From the NCBI GenBank assembly GCA_949289845.1, contig CASEPN010000001.1:430887-494886 (forward strand): a DNA stretch of 64,000 nucleotides. Direction: 5' to 3'. Origin of the DNA: an uncultured Bacillota bacterium. GTDB taxonomy: Bacteria > Bacillota_I > Bacilli_A > RFN20 > CAG-826. Positions 50,829 to 58,608 of the stretch are shown piece after piece. A model generated the notes under the pieces. The model was not told the DNA's origin. It worked only from the letters and a program-made list of their open reading frames with translations, and did not search any database. Position 1 is the first letter of the stretch. The number at the start of each line of letters is the position of its first letter. The translations under genes were made by a program, and so were the position numbers.

Positions 50829-51557
50829 CTACCCCTTCCTCGGGCGGAGGGCGTGCATGAGGATCCCTCCCGCCACGGCGACGTTGAGGGAGTCGATCCC
50901 CTCGATGGGGATCCTGAGGAGGAGCGAGGCGTGGGCGAGCGCTTCCTTCCCCACCCCCTGGCCCTCGCTCCCGAGGACGAGGGCGAGCTTCCCCTCCTCA
51001 GGGAAAGAGAGGTCCTCCTTCTCCTCCCCTTGTAGAGAAGTAGTAATTATCTTGTAGTTACTTCTCTCTAATAGAGAGAAGAAGTCTTCCTTGTTTTCAG
51101 ATGACTCGACCACGTTCAAAGCGAAGATCGCCCCCTGGGAGGCCTGGAGGGGCTTCCTCCCGTAGGGACGGACGGAGCCTTTGAGGAAGACGACGTCATG
51201 GAAGGAGAAGGCGAGCGCGGTCCTCATGAGGGTGCCCGCGTTCCCCGGGTCCTGGACCCCGTCGAGGACGAGGAGGCGGGAGGAGGAAAGGGGCTTCCTC
51301 TCCCCCTTATGGCAAAGGGCGATCACCCCTTCGGGAGTCTTCTGGTCCGCCAGGGAGCGGAACGCCTTTTCCGAAAGGATCACGTTCCGGACGGGGGAAG
51401 GATAGGGGGAAAGGGAGAGGATGGCCTCCGCCCTATGGCGGCGGATCGCCTCTTCCACCATGTGGCGGCCTTCCGCGAGGAAGAGCTCCCCCTTCCCGTC
51501 GGCTTCCTTCCGGAGGGACATGAGCCAGGGGTTACGGGGGCTATCGATCCTTTCCAT
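50829..51557 (-). CDS. TrmH/SpoU-family rRNA/tRNA 2'-O-methyltransferase
   Basis: It uses SAM to methylate ribose in structured RNA. The 242-aa product has an N-terminal substrate-binding domain and the SPOUT motifs: LDGVQDPGNAGTLMRTA, ALVLGSEGQGVG and RIPIEGIDSLNVAVAGGILM. RlmB or TsnR-like rRNA targets are likely. An AT-rich coding patch (51038-51063) matches the repeat near ftsA. The start overlaps the YgjP-like gene by 17 bp. Confidence 0.92.
   Translation of the reverse strand: MERIDSPRNPWLMSLRKEADGKGELFLAEGRHMVEEAIRRHRAEAILSLSPYPSPVRNVILSEKAFRSLADQKTPEGVIALCHKGERKPLSSSRLLVLDGVQDPGNAGTLMRTALAFSFHDVVFLKGSVRPYGRKPLQASQGAIFALNVVESSENKEDFFSLLERSNYKIITTSLQGEEKEDLSFPEEGKLALVLGSEGQGVGKEALAHASLLLRIPIEGIDSLNVAVAGGILMHALRPRKG
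51038..51063. repeat. AT-rich repeat copy (d), inside the methyltransferase gene
   Basis: 26 bp starting AAGTAGTAATTATCTTG. It matches copy (b) at 21 of 26 positions, although here it is coding (minus-strand YKIITTS). Confidence 0.4.
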
Positions 51558-52209
51558 CCTTTTCCTCCTCGAGGCATTCGCGCTTCAATAGCCTCCTCCG
51601 GCATTCCCAGTAGTCGGGGAAATGCGCGAGGAGCTTCTTGTAGAAGAGGGGCCCGTGGTCCCTCCGGAAGTCGTGGGCGAGCTCGTGGGCGACGACGGAG
51701 TCGATCACGTGCTCGGGATAGTGGACGAGGGACAAGGCGAAGGAAAGGGAGCCGTCCCGCGCGTTGTTGCTCCCGAACTGGCTCCGGTAGGCTCCAATCT
51801 TGATGATTCTCTCCCCCTTCGTCCCCATCTTCCCCGCCCAGAGGGGCACGGCCTGGGAAAGGTAATCCCGGAGCCTCCGCTCCAAATAGCGCTCCTTGGA
51901 GCCTTCCGCCATGAGGCTGAGCCCCGGGACCTTCTCCCTCTTCCCGAAAAGAAGGAGGGTGTCCCCGCTCTCGCGCCTCCTCTTCCACGTCTCCCCGGGG
52001 TATCTCCCCTTGTAGCGGGCCATGAGCCTCTCCAAGGCAGGGTGCCAGAGGGACTCCGGGAGCCCTTTGGGGAAGCGGAAGAGGAAAAGCCCCCGCGTCT
52101 CGTCATAGCGGAGCGAGTACGTCCTCCCGCCCTTCTTCGGACAAAGAAGCACCCGTTCCCCGGAGGGAAGGGAGACAGAAGGGGAGGAAGCAAGGGAGGA
52201 TGGGGCCAT
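51541..52209 (-). CDS. YgjP-like (DUF45) zinc metallopeptidase
   Basis: The 222-aa product carries the family motif VVAHELAHDFRRDHGPLFY, with HExxH and the third His, preceded by YPEHVIDS. This is a gluzincin-like fold of unproven substrate, probably cytoplasmic. The ATG at 52209 is used. A GTG one codon earlier is equivalent. TATAAT ends 8 nt before the ATG and there is no ribosome site, so the message appears leaderless. It is upstream of and overlapping the RNA methyltransferase. Confidence 0.88.
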   Translation of the reverse strand: MAPSSLASSPSVSLPSGERVLLCPKKGGRTYSLRYDETRGLFLFRFPKGLPESLWHPALERLMARYKGRYPGETWKRRRESGDTLLLFGKREKVPGLSLMAEGSKERYLERRLRDYLSQAVPLWAGKMGTKGERIIKIGAYRSQFGSNNARDGSLSFALSLVHYPEHVIDSVVAHELAHDFRRDHGPLFYKKLLAHFPDYWECRRRLLKRECLEEEKDGKDR

Positions 52210-52217
52210 CACTTAGG

Positions 52218-52223
52218 ATTATA
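52218..52223 (-). promoter_or_regulatory. -10 box 8 nt before the YgjP-like gene
   Basis: A perfect TATAAT on the minus strand, with CCTAAGTG between it and the ATG. Confidence 0.6.
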
Positions 52224-52334
52224 GGGGGCTTCGGGGCAGGATTGCCCCCCAAGCTTTCGCCTCTTCTTCAGAAGATGCGTCCCTTCCTAAGGGGCAAGCG
52301 TTTCCCATGCGCCCGTTTCCCGTTAAAGTTAGCC

Positions 52335-52889
52335 ATGGCACAAGAAAGGCGGAATCTTCACGGAAAGGGCGCGGCCCTCCTCCTTTCCTTCCTCCCCTTT
52401 TCCTCCCTTCTCCTTCCCTCGTGCGCATGGTCCACGGAGGTCTATCGCATCATCACCTGTCCCCTCACCCAAGGGAACCTCGTATTCGAGGGCGAGGCCT
52501 CCCTATATCCCCTTGAGGAAGGGGAGGTATGGGGCCTCGAACTCTCCCCTGGGAAATACTACGGGCTCAAGGTCGAAAGCCGCCTCCGCGGGGACAAGGA
52601 CCCCCAAGGCGTCCTCGACCGCTCCTTCGCGCTCGATAAAGTCGTTCGTGTCCATCCCGGCAACGTCTTCGAGGTCGAATGGGACGCCCCGGCGATCGGC
52701 CAGGGGGTCCTTGCCTTCGACGTATTCGGGGTGGAGGGGACCTTCGGGATCGGGGGCTTCGACGAGGAGGGCGAGCTGGACTTCCATTACGGAACGATCT
52801 TCGTCCAGGACCGCGCCGCGGAAGCTTTCAAAAGCAAGGTCCTCGAGATGGACCCGACCATGGACTGGGACGCGGTGCCCGACCTTTGA
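52335..52889 (+). CDS. Putative lipoprotein, unknown
   Basis: The 184-aa product from the ATG at 52335 has a signal peptide with lipobox LLLPSC near residue 30, then a small beta-rich domain with YRIITCPLTQGNLVFEGEASLYPL and GVLAFDVFGVEGTFGIGGFDEEGELDFHYG. The start is chosen because it places the signal peptide at the N-terminus. A TAAAGT element lies only 5 nt upstream. I do not recognise the family. It stands alone between divergent and downstream leaderless-type genes. Confidence 0.65.
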   Translation: MAQERRNLHGKGAALLLSFLPFSSLLLPSCAWSTEVYRIITCPLTQGNLVFEGEASLYPLEEGEVWGLELSPGKYYGLKVESRLRGDKDPQGVLDRSFALDKVVRVHPGNVFEVEWDAPAIGQGVLAFDVFGVEGTFGIGGFDEEGELDFHYGTIFVQDRAAEAFKSKVLEMDPTMDWDAVPDL

Positions 52890-52943
52890 GGGCTTTCTTC
52901 CCCAAGGAAGCCCTTTCGGGTGGAGGATGGCCTCCCTTTGTCC

Positions 52944-52949
52944 TAAAAT
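52944..52949 (+). promoter_or_regulatory. -10 box 7 nt before the DUF523 gene
   Basis: TAAAAT then TCCCGCG and ATG, with no Shine-Dalgarno. Confidence 0.5.
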
Positions 52950-52956
52950 TCCCGCG

Positions 52957-53976
52957 ATGGACAAGATTCTCGTAAGCGCCTGCCTCCTGGGCGACCGCTG
53001 CCGCTACGACGGGGAGGGAGGGGACCTCCCCATCCTCCGGAAGCTTCAGAAGAAGTACGACCTCGTGCCCTTCTGCCCCGAGGTGGAGGCGGGGCTCCCC
53101 GTGCCCCGCTCCCCCGCGGAGATCCTCCGGGGGAAGGTGGTCAGCAAGGAAGGGAAGGACCTGACGAAGGAATACGACTCGGCCGCGGAGAAGGCGGTCC
53201 GCCTTTGCCGCCTCCTCGGGATCCACTTGGCGATCCTCAAGGAAGGCTCCCCCGCCTGCGGGCCCCGCAAGATCCATGACGGCACCTTCATGGGAGGCAA
53301 GGTCCCCGGGATGGGGGTGACCGCCAGGGCCCTCGTCCAGTCCGGGGTGAAGGTCTACTCCGACGAGGACGCGCTCGGCTTCCTCCTGGAAGAACGGGAG
53401 GAACGAAAGGATGGCTTCCTCCGCGGGAAGGAAGAAAGAAAGGGAAAGAGCCATTCCTACGGAAAAAGGAGGAAGGAGGAGGAAGGGGCGCTCTTCCGCC
53501 TCTCCCCCGGGAAGGACGGGGACGGGAAGCCCCGTGGAGCGAGGAAGGGGAAGCCCTTCCGGAAGAAGGAAGGGGAAGGCGCATCCGAAGGACGCTCCTT
53601 CCATGGGAAGAAGGAGTTCCGCGGCAAGGACTTCCATGGAAAGAAGCCTTCCTACGGGAAGAAGGCCCCCTTCGCCCGGAAGGAGGGAGAAGACCCTTCG
53701 AGAGAAAAGGAAGGGAGGCCTTCCTACGGGAAGAAGGACTTCCATGGGAAGCGCCCGTCCTTCGGGAAGAAGCCTTCCTACGGGAAGAAGCCCTTCCGCG
53801 GGGATCGCCCCCAAAGGGAAGGGGCCATGCGTCCGGAAGGAGGGAAACCCCATGGAAAGAAGGACTTCCATGGGAAGAAGCCGTCCTATGGGAAGAAGGA
53901 TTTCCATGGGAAGAGGGGCTTCGAAGGCAAGAAAGGCCGCTCCTTCCAAGGGAAGCCCAGGAAAAGGGAAGGATGA
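52957..53976 (+). CDS. DUF523/TudS-like protein with long basic repeat tail
   Basis: The N-terminal half (about residues 1-145) is a DUF523 domain. Some members are [4Fe-4S] thiouracil desulfurases. The three conserved Cys are visible in SACLLGDRC, PFCPEVEAGLP and GSPACGPRK. The C-terminal 190 residues are low complexity and very basic, with recurring SYGKK (four times) and DFHGKK/R (four times) units plus scattered FRGK. Such Gly-Lys-aromatic tails are typical of RNA-binding extensions. The ATG at 52957 follows a -10 box by 7 nt. The stop overlaps the ECF gene (ATGA). Confidence 0.85.
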   Translation: MDKILVSACLLGDRCRYDGEGGDLPILRKLQKKYDLVPFCPEVEAGLPVPRSPAEILRGKVVSKEGKDLTKEYDSAAEKAVRLCRLLGIHLAILKEGSPACGPRKIHDGTFMGGKVPGMGVTARALVQSGVKVYSDEDALGFLLEEREERKDGFLRGKEERKGKSHSYGKRRKEEEGALFRLSPGKDGDGKPRGARKGKPFRKKEGEGASEGRSFHGKKEFRGKDFHGKKPSYGKKAPFARKEGEDPSREKEGRPSYGKKDFHGKRPSFGKKPSYGKKPFRGDRPQREGAMRPEGGKPHGKKDFHGKKPSYGKKDFHGKRGFEGKKGRSFQGKPRKREG

Positions 53977-54500
53977 GGAAGAGGATCCTCGCCAGGCGGG
54001 CGCCCTTGAGGCGCCCTCTTTCGCATGTCCGGCCGATGCTCGGAAGCGCGATCCTCGCCGCGCTTTCCGTCCTCGCCGGGCTCTTCCTCACGATCCCCTA
54101 CCCGGGGGGAGGGCGCTTCTCCTTCGGGGATGCCTTCCTCATCCTCGGGGGGCTCCTCCTTCCTTGGAAGGAAGCGCTCCTGGGGGCGATGCTCGGGGGC
54201 GCGCTCCTCGATCTCCTCGGGGGCTCCTTCTTCTACCTTCCCTGGACGGTGCTCGCAAAGGGAGCGCTTGCCCTCGTCGCAATCCTCGCGCGGAAGCTTA
54301 CGGGTGGAAGAAGATGGACGCTCCCCCTCCTCATGCTCCCCGCGCCCTTCCTCCAGGCGGCGATCTACCTTATCCCTTACCGACTCCTCATGGAGGAAGG
54401 CTACCTCATCCTCTTCCTCATGGACCTAGTCCAGGGGTTCGGGGGGCTTGTGCTCGCTCTTCTAGCCGAAAAGCCCCTCCGGAGCATCCGGAGGGACTAG
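53973..54500 (+). CDS. ECF transporter S component
   Basis: This is the substrate-binding membrane subunit of a vitamin-type energy-coupling-factor importer. The 175-aa product has five to six helices and the family-like pattern FSFGDAFLILGGLLLPWKEA followed by GAMLGGALLDLLGG. The ligand is not clear from sequence. The start overlaps the DUF523 stop (ATGA). The EcfAA'T module is not in the window, as usual for group II S components. Confidence 0.8.
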   Translation: MRKRILARRAPLRRPLSHVRPMLGSAILAALSVLAGLFLTIPYPGGGRFSFGDAFLILGGLLLPWKEALLGAMLGGALLDLLGGSFFYLPWTVLAKGALALVAILARKLTGGRRWTLPLLMLPAPFLQAAIYLIPYRLLMEEGYLILFLMDLVQGFGGLVLALLAEKPLRSIRRD

Positions 54501-54515
54501 GGTTCCCTTTTTCCC

Positions 54516-54695
54516 CTACTCCCCGCGGGAAAGAAGATAGAGCCCGTGGACGAGGAAGAGAACGAAGAGGAAGGAAAGCGCCGCTCCCCCGCCTAAAGCC
54601 GCATCATGCTCAGGCGGGAAGAGGAAAAGGGCGAGGGCCAGCATCAGGAAGGATGCGGAGAGCAGGAGGGAGAGGACGCTCTTTTTCTTCTGCAC
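54516..54695 (-). CDS. 59-aa two-helix membrane protein, leaderless
   Basis: The GTG at 54695 opens a 59-codon frame: a basic N-terminus (MQKKKS), helix 1 (about residues 7-27), a short PPEHDAALGGG loop, and helix 2 (about 38-55) ending LLSRGE. TATAAT ends 6 nt before the GTG, so the promoter fits a leaderless message exactly. It is convergent with the ECF gene. No family is recognised, but the amphipathic layout and promoter make it a likely gene. Confidence 0.55.
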   Translation of the reverse strand: MQKKKSVLSLLLSASFLMLALALFLFPPEHDAALGGGAALSFLFVLFLVHGLYLLSRGE

Positions 54696-54701
54696 GGGGA
54701 G

Positions 54702-54707
54702 ATTATA
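54702..54707 (-). promoter_or_regulatory. -10 box of the 59-aa gene
   Basis: A perfect TATAAT on the minus strand, directly downstream of the msmK terminator. Confidence 0.55.
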
Positions 54708-54710
54708 GCG

Positions 54711-54736
54711 AAAAGGCCCCGCGAGTAGGCGAGGCC
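54711..54736 (-). terminator. Terminator after msmK copy 1
   Basis: On the minus strand GGCCTCGC and GCGGGGCC form an 8-bp stem (one G-U pair), then TTTT. Confidence 0.8.
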
Positions 54737-54753
54737 TTCCCTAGGAAGAGGGG

Positions 54754-56118
54754 CTAGTAGATCCTCTTCTCCGTGATGGGGTCGAAGATGTGGGACTTCT
54801 TGACGTTCACGAGGATGTCGAGGTCCTCGCCGATCTTGATTTCCTTCACGAGCGGAATCTTGGCAACGAGGTCCCCCGCGCCGAAGGTCGTGTGGATGTA
54901 GTACTCGTGGCCGAGGAGCTCGGCGACCTCGACCTTGACGCGGTAGGGGTTCACCCCGTAGCGCTCCTCCCTCTCGGGGCTCCACTCGTGGATGTCCTCG
55001 GGACGGATGCCGTAGATGACGTCGTGCGAGCCTCCGAGGGCGGCCTGGAACTTGGCGATGTCCTCCTCGAGTTTCGCCACCTGGGCGTCGACGTTCGGGT
55101 CGCGCTTGGCGGCGTTCTCCTCCGAGAGTTCCTTGATCTTGGCCTTGGCCGCGGCGATCTCGCCGTTATAGAAGTCCTCGTGGGCCTTCCTCACGGCCTC
55201 GGTGGTCTTCACCTCGAAGGTGCGCCCGTCCTTGTCGAGGAGGACGACCCTGTCCCCTTCCCAGCGGGCCTTCACCATGTTCATGGCGGGGCTCCCGATG
55301 AAGGTGGCGACGAAGACGTTGGCCGGGTTGTTGTAGATCTCGATGGGCGAGCCGATCTGCTGGATGTAGCCGAGCTTCATGACGACGATGCGGGTGGCCA
55401 TCGTCATCGCCTCGGTCTGGTCGTGGGTGACGTAGATGGTGGTCGCGCCCAGGGCCTCGTGGAGCTTGATGATCTCGGAGCGCATCTGCACGCGGAGCTT
55501 GGCGTCGAGGTTGGAGAGCGGCTCGTCCATGAGGAACAGCTTGGCGTTCCGGACGATGGCGCGCCCGAGGGCGACCCTCTGCCTCTGGCCGCCGGAGAGC
55601 GCCTTCGGCTTCCGGTCGAGGTACTCCTCGATCTGGAGGATCTTCGCCGCGCGGTGCACGCGGGTGTCGATCTCGGCGCGCGGGAGGTGGCGGATCTTGA
55701 GCCCGAAGGCCATGTTGTCGTAGACCGTCATGTGCGGGTAGAGGGCGTAGCTCTGGAACACCATCGCGATGTCGCGGTCCTTCGGGGTGACGTCGTTGGA
55801 GTAGTTCCCGTCGATGTAGAGCTCGCCGTTGGTGATGTCCTCGAGGCCCGCGATCATGCGGAGGGTCGTGGACTTCCCGCAGCCGGAGGGGCCGACGAAG
55901 ACGATGAACTCGTGCTTCTGGATGTCGAGGGAGAAGTCGAAGACGGCCTGGACGCCGTTGTCGTAGATCTTGTCGACGTGGCGGAGCGAGACGTAGGCCA
56001 TCCCGTCGTCCGCCTCGGTCTTCCTAGTGGAAAGGTTCTCCGCGGGGACGGGGGCGGGCTCCTTCGCCTCCTCGACCGGTGTGGCCTCGGGGGCCGGTTT
56101 CTTCTTGAACAACGCCAT
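54754..56118 (-). CDS. msmK: MsmK/UgpC-type sugar ABC ATPase, copy 1
   Basis: This cytoplasmic ATPase is expected to energise MalFG and related sugar permeases. The 454-aa product has Walker [15 protein letters not shown]-loop [12 protein letters not shown], signature [14 protein letters not shown], Walker [15 protein letters not shown] and H-loop VTHDQTEAM, followed by TOBE-type domains. It has about 40 extra N-terminal residues (acidic/Pro-rich) and a charged coiled-coil insert in the C-terminal half ([19 protein letters not shown]). AAGGAGG precedes the ATG. A sugar-type operator lies upstream. Confidence 0.93.
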   Translation of the reverse strand: MALFKKKPAPEATPVEEAKEPAPVPAENLSTRKTEADDGMAYVSLRHVDKIYDNGVQAVFDFSLDIQKHEFIVFVGPSGCGKSTTLRMIAGLEDITNGELYIDGNYSNDVTPKDRDIAMVFQSYALYPHMTVYDNMAFGLKIRHLPRAEIDTRVHRAAKILQIEEYLDRKPKALSGGQRQRVALGRAIVRNAKLFLMDEPLSNLDAKLRVQMRSEIIKLHEALGATTIYVTHDQTEAMTMATRIVVMKLGYIQQIGSPIEIYNNPANVFVATFIGSPAMNMVKARWEGDRVVLLDKDGRTFEVKTTEAVRKAHEDFYNGEIAAAKAKIKELSEENAAKRDPNVDAQVAKLEEDIAKFQAALGGSHDVIYGIRPEDIHEWSPEREERYGVNPYRVKVEVAELLGHEYYIHTTFGAGDLVAKIPLVKEIKIGEDLDILVNVKKSHIFDPITEKRIY

Positions 56119-56150
56119 AGTGAATGAGCGCCTCCTTGTTTCTGGAGGGG

Positions 56151-56177
56151 ATTATAGCAGGGATGAAAGCGCTGTCT
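56151..56177 (-). promoter_or_regulatory. msmK promoter with LacI/CcpA-type operator
   Basis: TATAAT on the minus strand (56151-56156) gives a leader of about 30 nt with a ribosome site. TGAAAGCGCTGTCT (plus strand, 56164-56177) is an operator-like half-palindrome in the -35 region. Confidence 0.5.
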
Positions 56178-56193
56178 TGTGCATCACGCACAA
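56177..56193. promoter_or_regulatory. Inverted repeat at the end of the membrane-protein gene
   Basis: TTGTGC, 5 bp, GCACAA. A perfect 6-bp inverted repeat overlapping the stop codon at 56184 and abutting the msmK operator. Without a T-tract it looks more like an operator than a terminator. Confidence 0.4.
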
Positions 56194-56729
56194 TCAGCAG
56201 CGATACGTTCTTTCTTCTTCCTCCAGTAGAGCTCGATCGGCAGGAAGACGAGGTCGAAGAAGATAAGCAGAAAGGAGAGGAGGGGCGCGGGGCACCATAG
56301 GGTCGACGTCCCGAACGGAAGCGGGTCCTGGCCGAAGTTGCTGCACTCCTCGCTATGGGCGCACCAGTCGGTCCAGCGGGGCTCGTAATGGACGGCGCCG
56401 TGCCATTCGGTGCTCAAGTTCGACCAGATGTCGTTGGAACCATAGTCCGGTCCCCAAAGGGCAGCGGAGGCTGCGAGAAGTTCGATCCCGAGAAGCAGGA
56501 CGAACAGGACGAGGAGCTCCCATCTCCCCTTCTTCAAGACCAGGAAAGGGATGGTGAAGAGAGCGGCGAGCAGCCAAACGATCCCGAAGATGATGTGATC
56601 GAAGGGGTACAACGGGAGGACCTCGCTCCAGAAGAAGGTCCCGAGGCCGAACTCCAGAAGAAGCGGAACTAGGAAGAGCAGGGTCAGGGGAAGTTTCCTC
56701 CTGCCCGTCGCCACGGATCCTTTTCTCAT
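56184..56729 (-). CDS. Integral membrane protein, unknown
   Basis: The 181-aa protein has four membrane helices. Three are in the first half (LPLTLLFLVPLLLEFGLGTFF; IIFGIVWLLAALFTIPFLVL; LLVLFVLLLGIELLAASAAL) and one near the end. An outside loop rich in Trp, Cys and acidic residues (WTDWCAHSEECSNFG) lies before the last helix. AAGGAG precedes the ATG at 56729, which is 5 bp after the stop of the C39-like peptidase, so the pair are coupled. A partner or immunity role for the secreted peptidase is only an inference. Confidence 0.65.
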   Translation of the reverse strand: MRKGSVATGRRKLPLTLLFLVPLLLEFGLGTFFWSEVLPLYPFDHIIFGIVWLLAALFTIPFLVLKKGRWELLVLFVLLLGIELLAASAALWGPDYGSNDIWSNLSTEWHGAVHYEPRWTDWCAHSEECSNFGQDPLPFGTSTLWCPAPLLSFLLIFFDLVFLPIELYWRKKKERIAADCA

Positions 56730-56733
56730 GGCG

Positions 56734-57948
56734 TCAGCTCCTTGACACATGCCCGCATGCGCAACAGTTGTAGCGGTAGGGGCCGGGCTGGATCGATTTG
56801 ATATGGAGATGCTCGTGCGTGCCGGTGAATTGGATGGCGTAGTAGCCATAGGGGGTGATGCCGGAAAGCTCCGTATGAGTCCCGTTCAAAGTGTCCGGAT
56901 ACCAGCCCATGTGCACCAGGTAACGGGTGCCGGAGGAGGTTTCCCGATAGCCATACACGATGACGTCATGCATGGTCGCGATGTTTTCCCAGATGTCGCC
57001 AGTGTTCGGGAAATAAGTGAGGATCAGGGGCCTTCCTTGGTCAAGAATTGACTTTATCGTCGCCTCGCTTGCGAAATTGCACGCCTGCGACGTCCCGGAA
57101 GGGAAACCCCCCATGTAGGAGTTCATGTAGTCGGCCATCGTGGCCTGGATGGCGGTGTGCTCCATGGGGTAGCCCGTGATTCCGAGCACGGACGGATTCA
57201 GGTTCAGGTAAGTGTGGATCTTGGACATCAGCATGTCCTGCATGTTCTCGGTAGTACCTGGCATCAGGCGATCCCAAAGGGCGAATGGGAACTGCCCATA
57301 GGACAGCGACCCACCCAATGACAATGATTCCCAACAGGAGGTGGAGGAATTTGGAGTCGAAACGACCTCAGAACCGTTTGAGAACCCAGTCCCGTAAGGA
57401 AGGAATCGGGCCGAATGGAAGATAGCGAGATAGCCAATATAGATGGCGAGGGCGACGAGCCCGCACGTCCCATCCGCATTGTATGGGAAAGAGTCGAGCA
57501 AGGCGAAATAACGGGCGTTCGGTATGATGTTGAATTGATTGACGAAGGACATGACGCTCTCCGCCTCATCTTCGGAGATGTTGGCCGGCTCAGCGGTTGG
57601 AAGCCGGCAATCATCGACATCCTTGATCTCGCCATGGTGATAAACGTAGTACTCGCCGGGACCACCATAGTAAAGATCATCTCCGACAACGCCGGAGTAA
57701 GGCGAGATTGAAGCAAGGCTTCCCTCAAAGAACTTGGAGGGATCGTCCCAAGCCCCCTCGTAGATGGCATAGCCGTCATCCAGCTCGTAAAGGGTGTATT
57801 CCCTCGTGCTGTCGCTAACGTCGAGGAGCGTCCTGACGGAGACGACCTCGGAGGAAGGAGAGTATTCGCAGGTGACTGGCCCGGGGCCTGCGCCGAAGAG
57901 GGAGCCGATGCTCATGACGATGGAGACGCCCAGAGATATTGGTTCCAT
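56734..57948 (-). CDS. Secreted C39-like cysteine peptidase
   Basis: The 404-aa protein starts with an N-terminal hydrophobic signal (SIVMSIGSLFGAGPG). A propeptide-like region follows (TREYTLYELDDGYAIYEG, EYYVYHHGE), then a papain/C39-like catalytic domain. The likely active Cys is in NADGTCGLVALAIYIGYL and the His in MHDVIVYGYRE. Similar secreted peptidases with a YxIY prodomain occur in gut Firmicutes. Base composition is lower in GC than neighbours, consistent with transfer. AAAGGAGG precedes the ATG. It is coupled to a membrane protein and sits behind a sugar-type operator. Confidence 0.7.
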   Translation of the reverse strand: MEPISLGVSIVMSIGSLFGAGPGPVTCEYSPSSEVVSVRTLLDVSDSTREYTLYELDDGYAIYEGAWDDPSKFFEGSLASISPYSGVVGDDLYYGGPGEYYVYHHGEIKDVDDCRLPTAEPANISEDEAESVMSFVNQFNIIPNARYFALLDSFPYNADGTCGLVALAIYIGYLAIFHSARFLPYGTGFSNGSEVVSTPNSSTSCWESLSLGGSLSYGQFPFALWDRLMPGTTENMQDMLMSKIHTYLNLNPSVLGITGYPMEHTAIQATMADYMNSYMGGFPSGTSQACNFASEATIKSILDQGRPLILTYFPNTGDIWENIATMHDVIVYGYRETSSGTRYLVHMGWYPDTLNGTHTELSGITPYGYYAIQFTGTHEHLHIKSIQPGPYRYNCCACGHVSRS

Positions 57949-58007
57949 ATTGAACCTCCTTTCATACCTTATGTTGAGAAGGAAAGTTCAAAATGTCAAC
58001 TAAATTC

Positions 58008-58021
58008 TGTAAGCGCTTACT
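58008..58021. promoter_or_regulatory. LacI-type operator before the C39-like peptidase gene
   Basis: TGTAAGCGCTTACT contains the perfect palindrome GTAAGCGCTTAC. On the minus strand a consensus TTGACA (-35) lies about 8 bp downstream of it, and a weak -10 follows about 17 bp later. The site also lies just after the PucR-type gene. Confidence 0.6.
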
Positions 58022-58050
58022 ATTTACAGTCTAAAAAGAAATAACTCTCA

Positions 58051-58608
58051 CTATGACCCGAGCCCGAGGTAGAGGGCGAAGAGGAAGGCGTCCTGCTCCT
58101 TCCGGAGGTCGAGCCCCGTCTCCTCGTGGAAGCGGTTCAGCCGGTAGAGGAGGGTGTTCCGGTGGAGGAAGAGGGCTTCCGAGGCGATGTCGCCCCGGCC
58201 GTTCATCCGAAGGTAGGTCTCCCCCGTATGGAGGAGCTCCGGGTCGACCCCGCGGAAGAGGAGCGTGAGGTCCTTGAGGAGGGCGAGGTCGCCGAAGGAG
58301 AAGGCCTTGAGGATCACCTCCCCTCCCCAGCTGATCCTCCCGGGAAGGAGGGAGAGGGCGCTCGGGAGGAGCTTCGGGAGGAGGCGGTTCCCCTCGCCCC
58401 CCATGACCCCGGCGATGGGGAGAGAGAGGTCCTCGCTGAAGGCGGGGAAGGAGGAAAGGAGGCGCGGGACGTCCCTTTCCTCGAGGAGGAGGGAAGCCGC
58501 CTTCCCGTTCATCCGGAAGGAAGGGAGAGGGAGCCCGCATTCCTTGAGGAAGGCGCGGAAGGCTTCCTCAGGGAACGTCCCTTGGACGAGGAGGAGGATC
58601 TCTTCCAT
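58051..58608 (-). CDS. Short PucR/CdaR-type HTH regulator
   Basis: The 185-aa product ends in the PucR helix-turn-helix (ALFLHRNTLLYRLNRFHEETG), usually found at the C-terminus of CdaR/PucR activators of sugar or purine genes. The N-terminal 120 residues are short and lack the long sensory region of full CdaR. The ATG immediately follows the stop of the GH13 gene (TAGATG), so it is cotranscribed. A local activator of glucoside or maltose use is the likely role. Confidence 0.72.
   Translation of the reverse strand: MEEILLLVQGTFPEEAFRAFLKECGLPLPSFRMNGKAASLLLEERDVPRLLSSFPAFSEDLSLPIAGVMGGEGNRLLPKLLPSALSLLPGRISWGGEVILKAFSFGDLALLKDLTLLFRGVDPELLHTGETYLRMNGRGDIASEALFLHRNTLLYRLNRFHEETGLDLRKEQDAFLFALYLGLGS

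Noticed and set aside
53570..53950. Tandem repeat or CRISPR-like array
   Set aside because: The repetition comes from the SYGKK/DFHGKK coding tail of the DUF523 protein. Units are irregular, without unique spacers.
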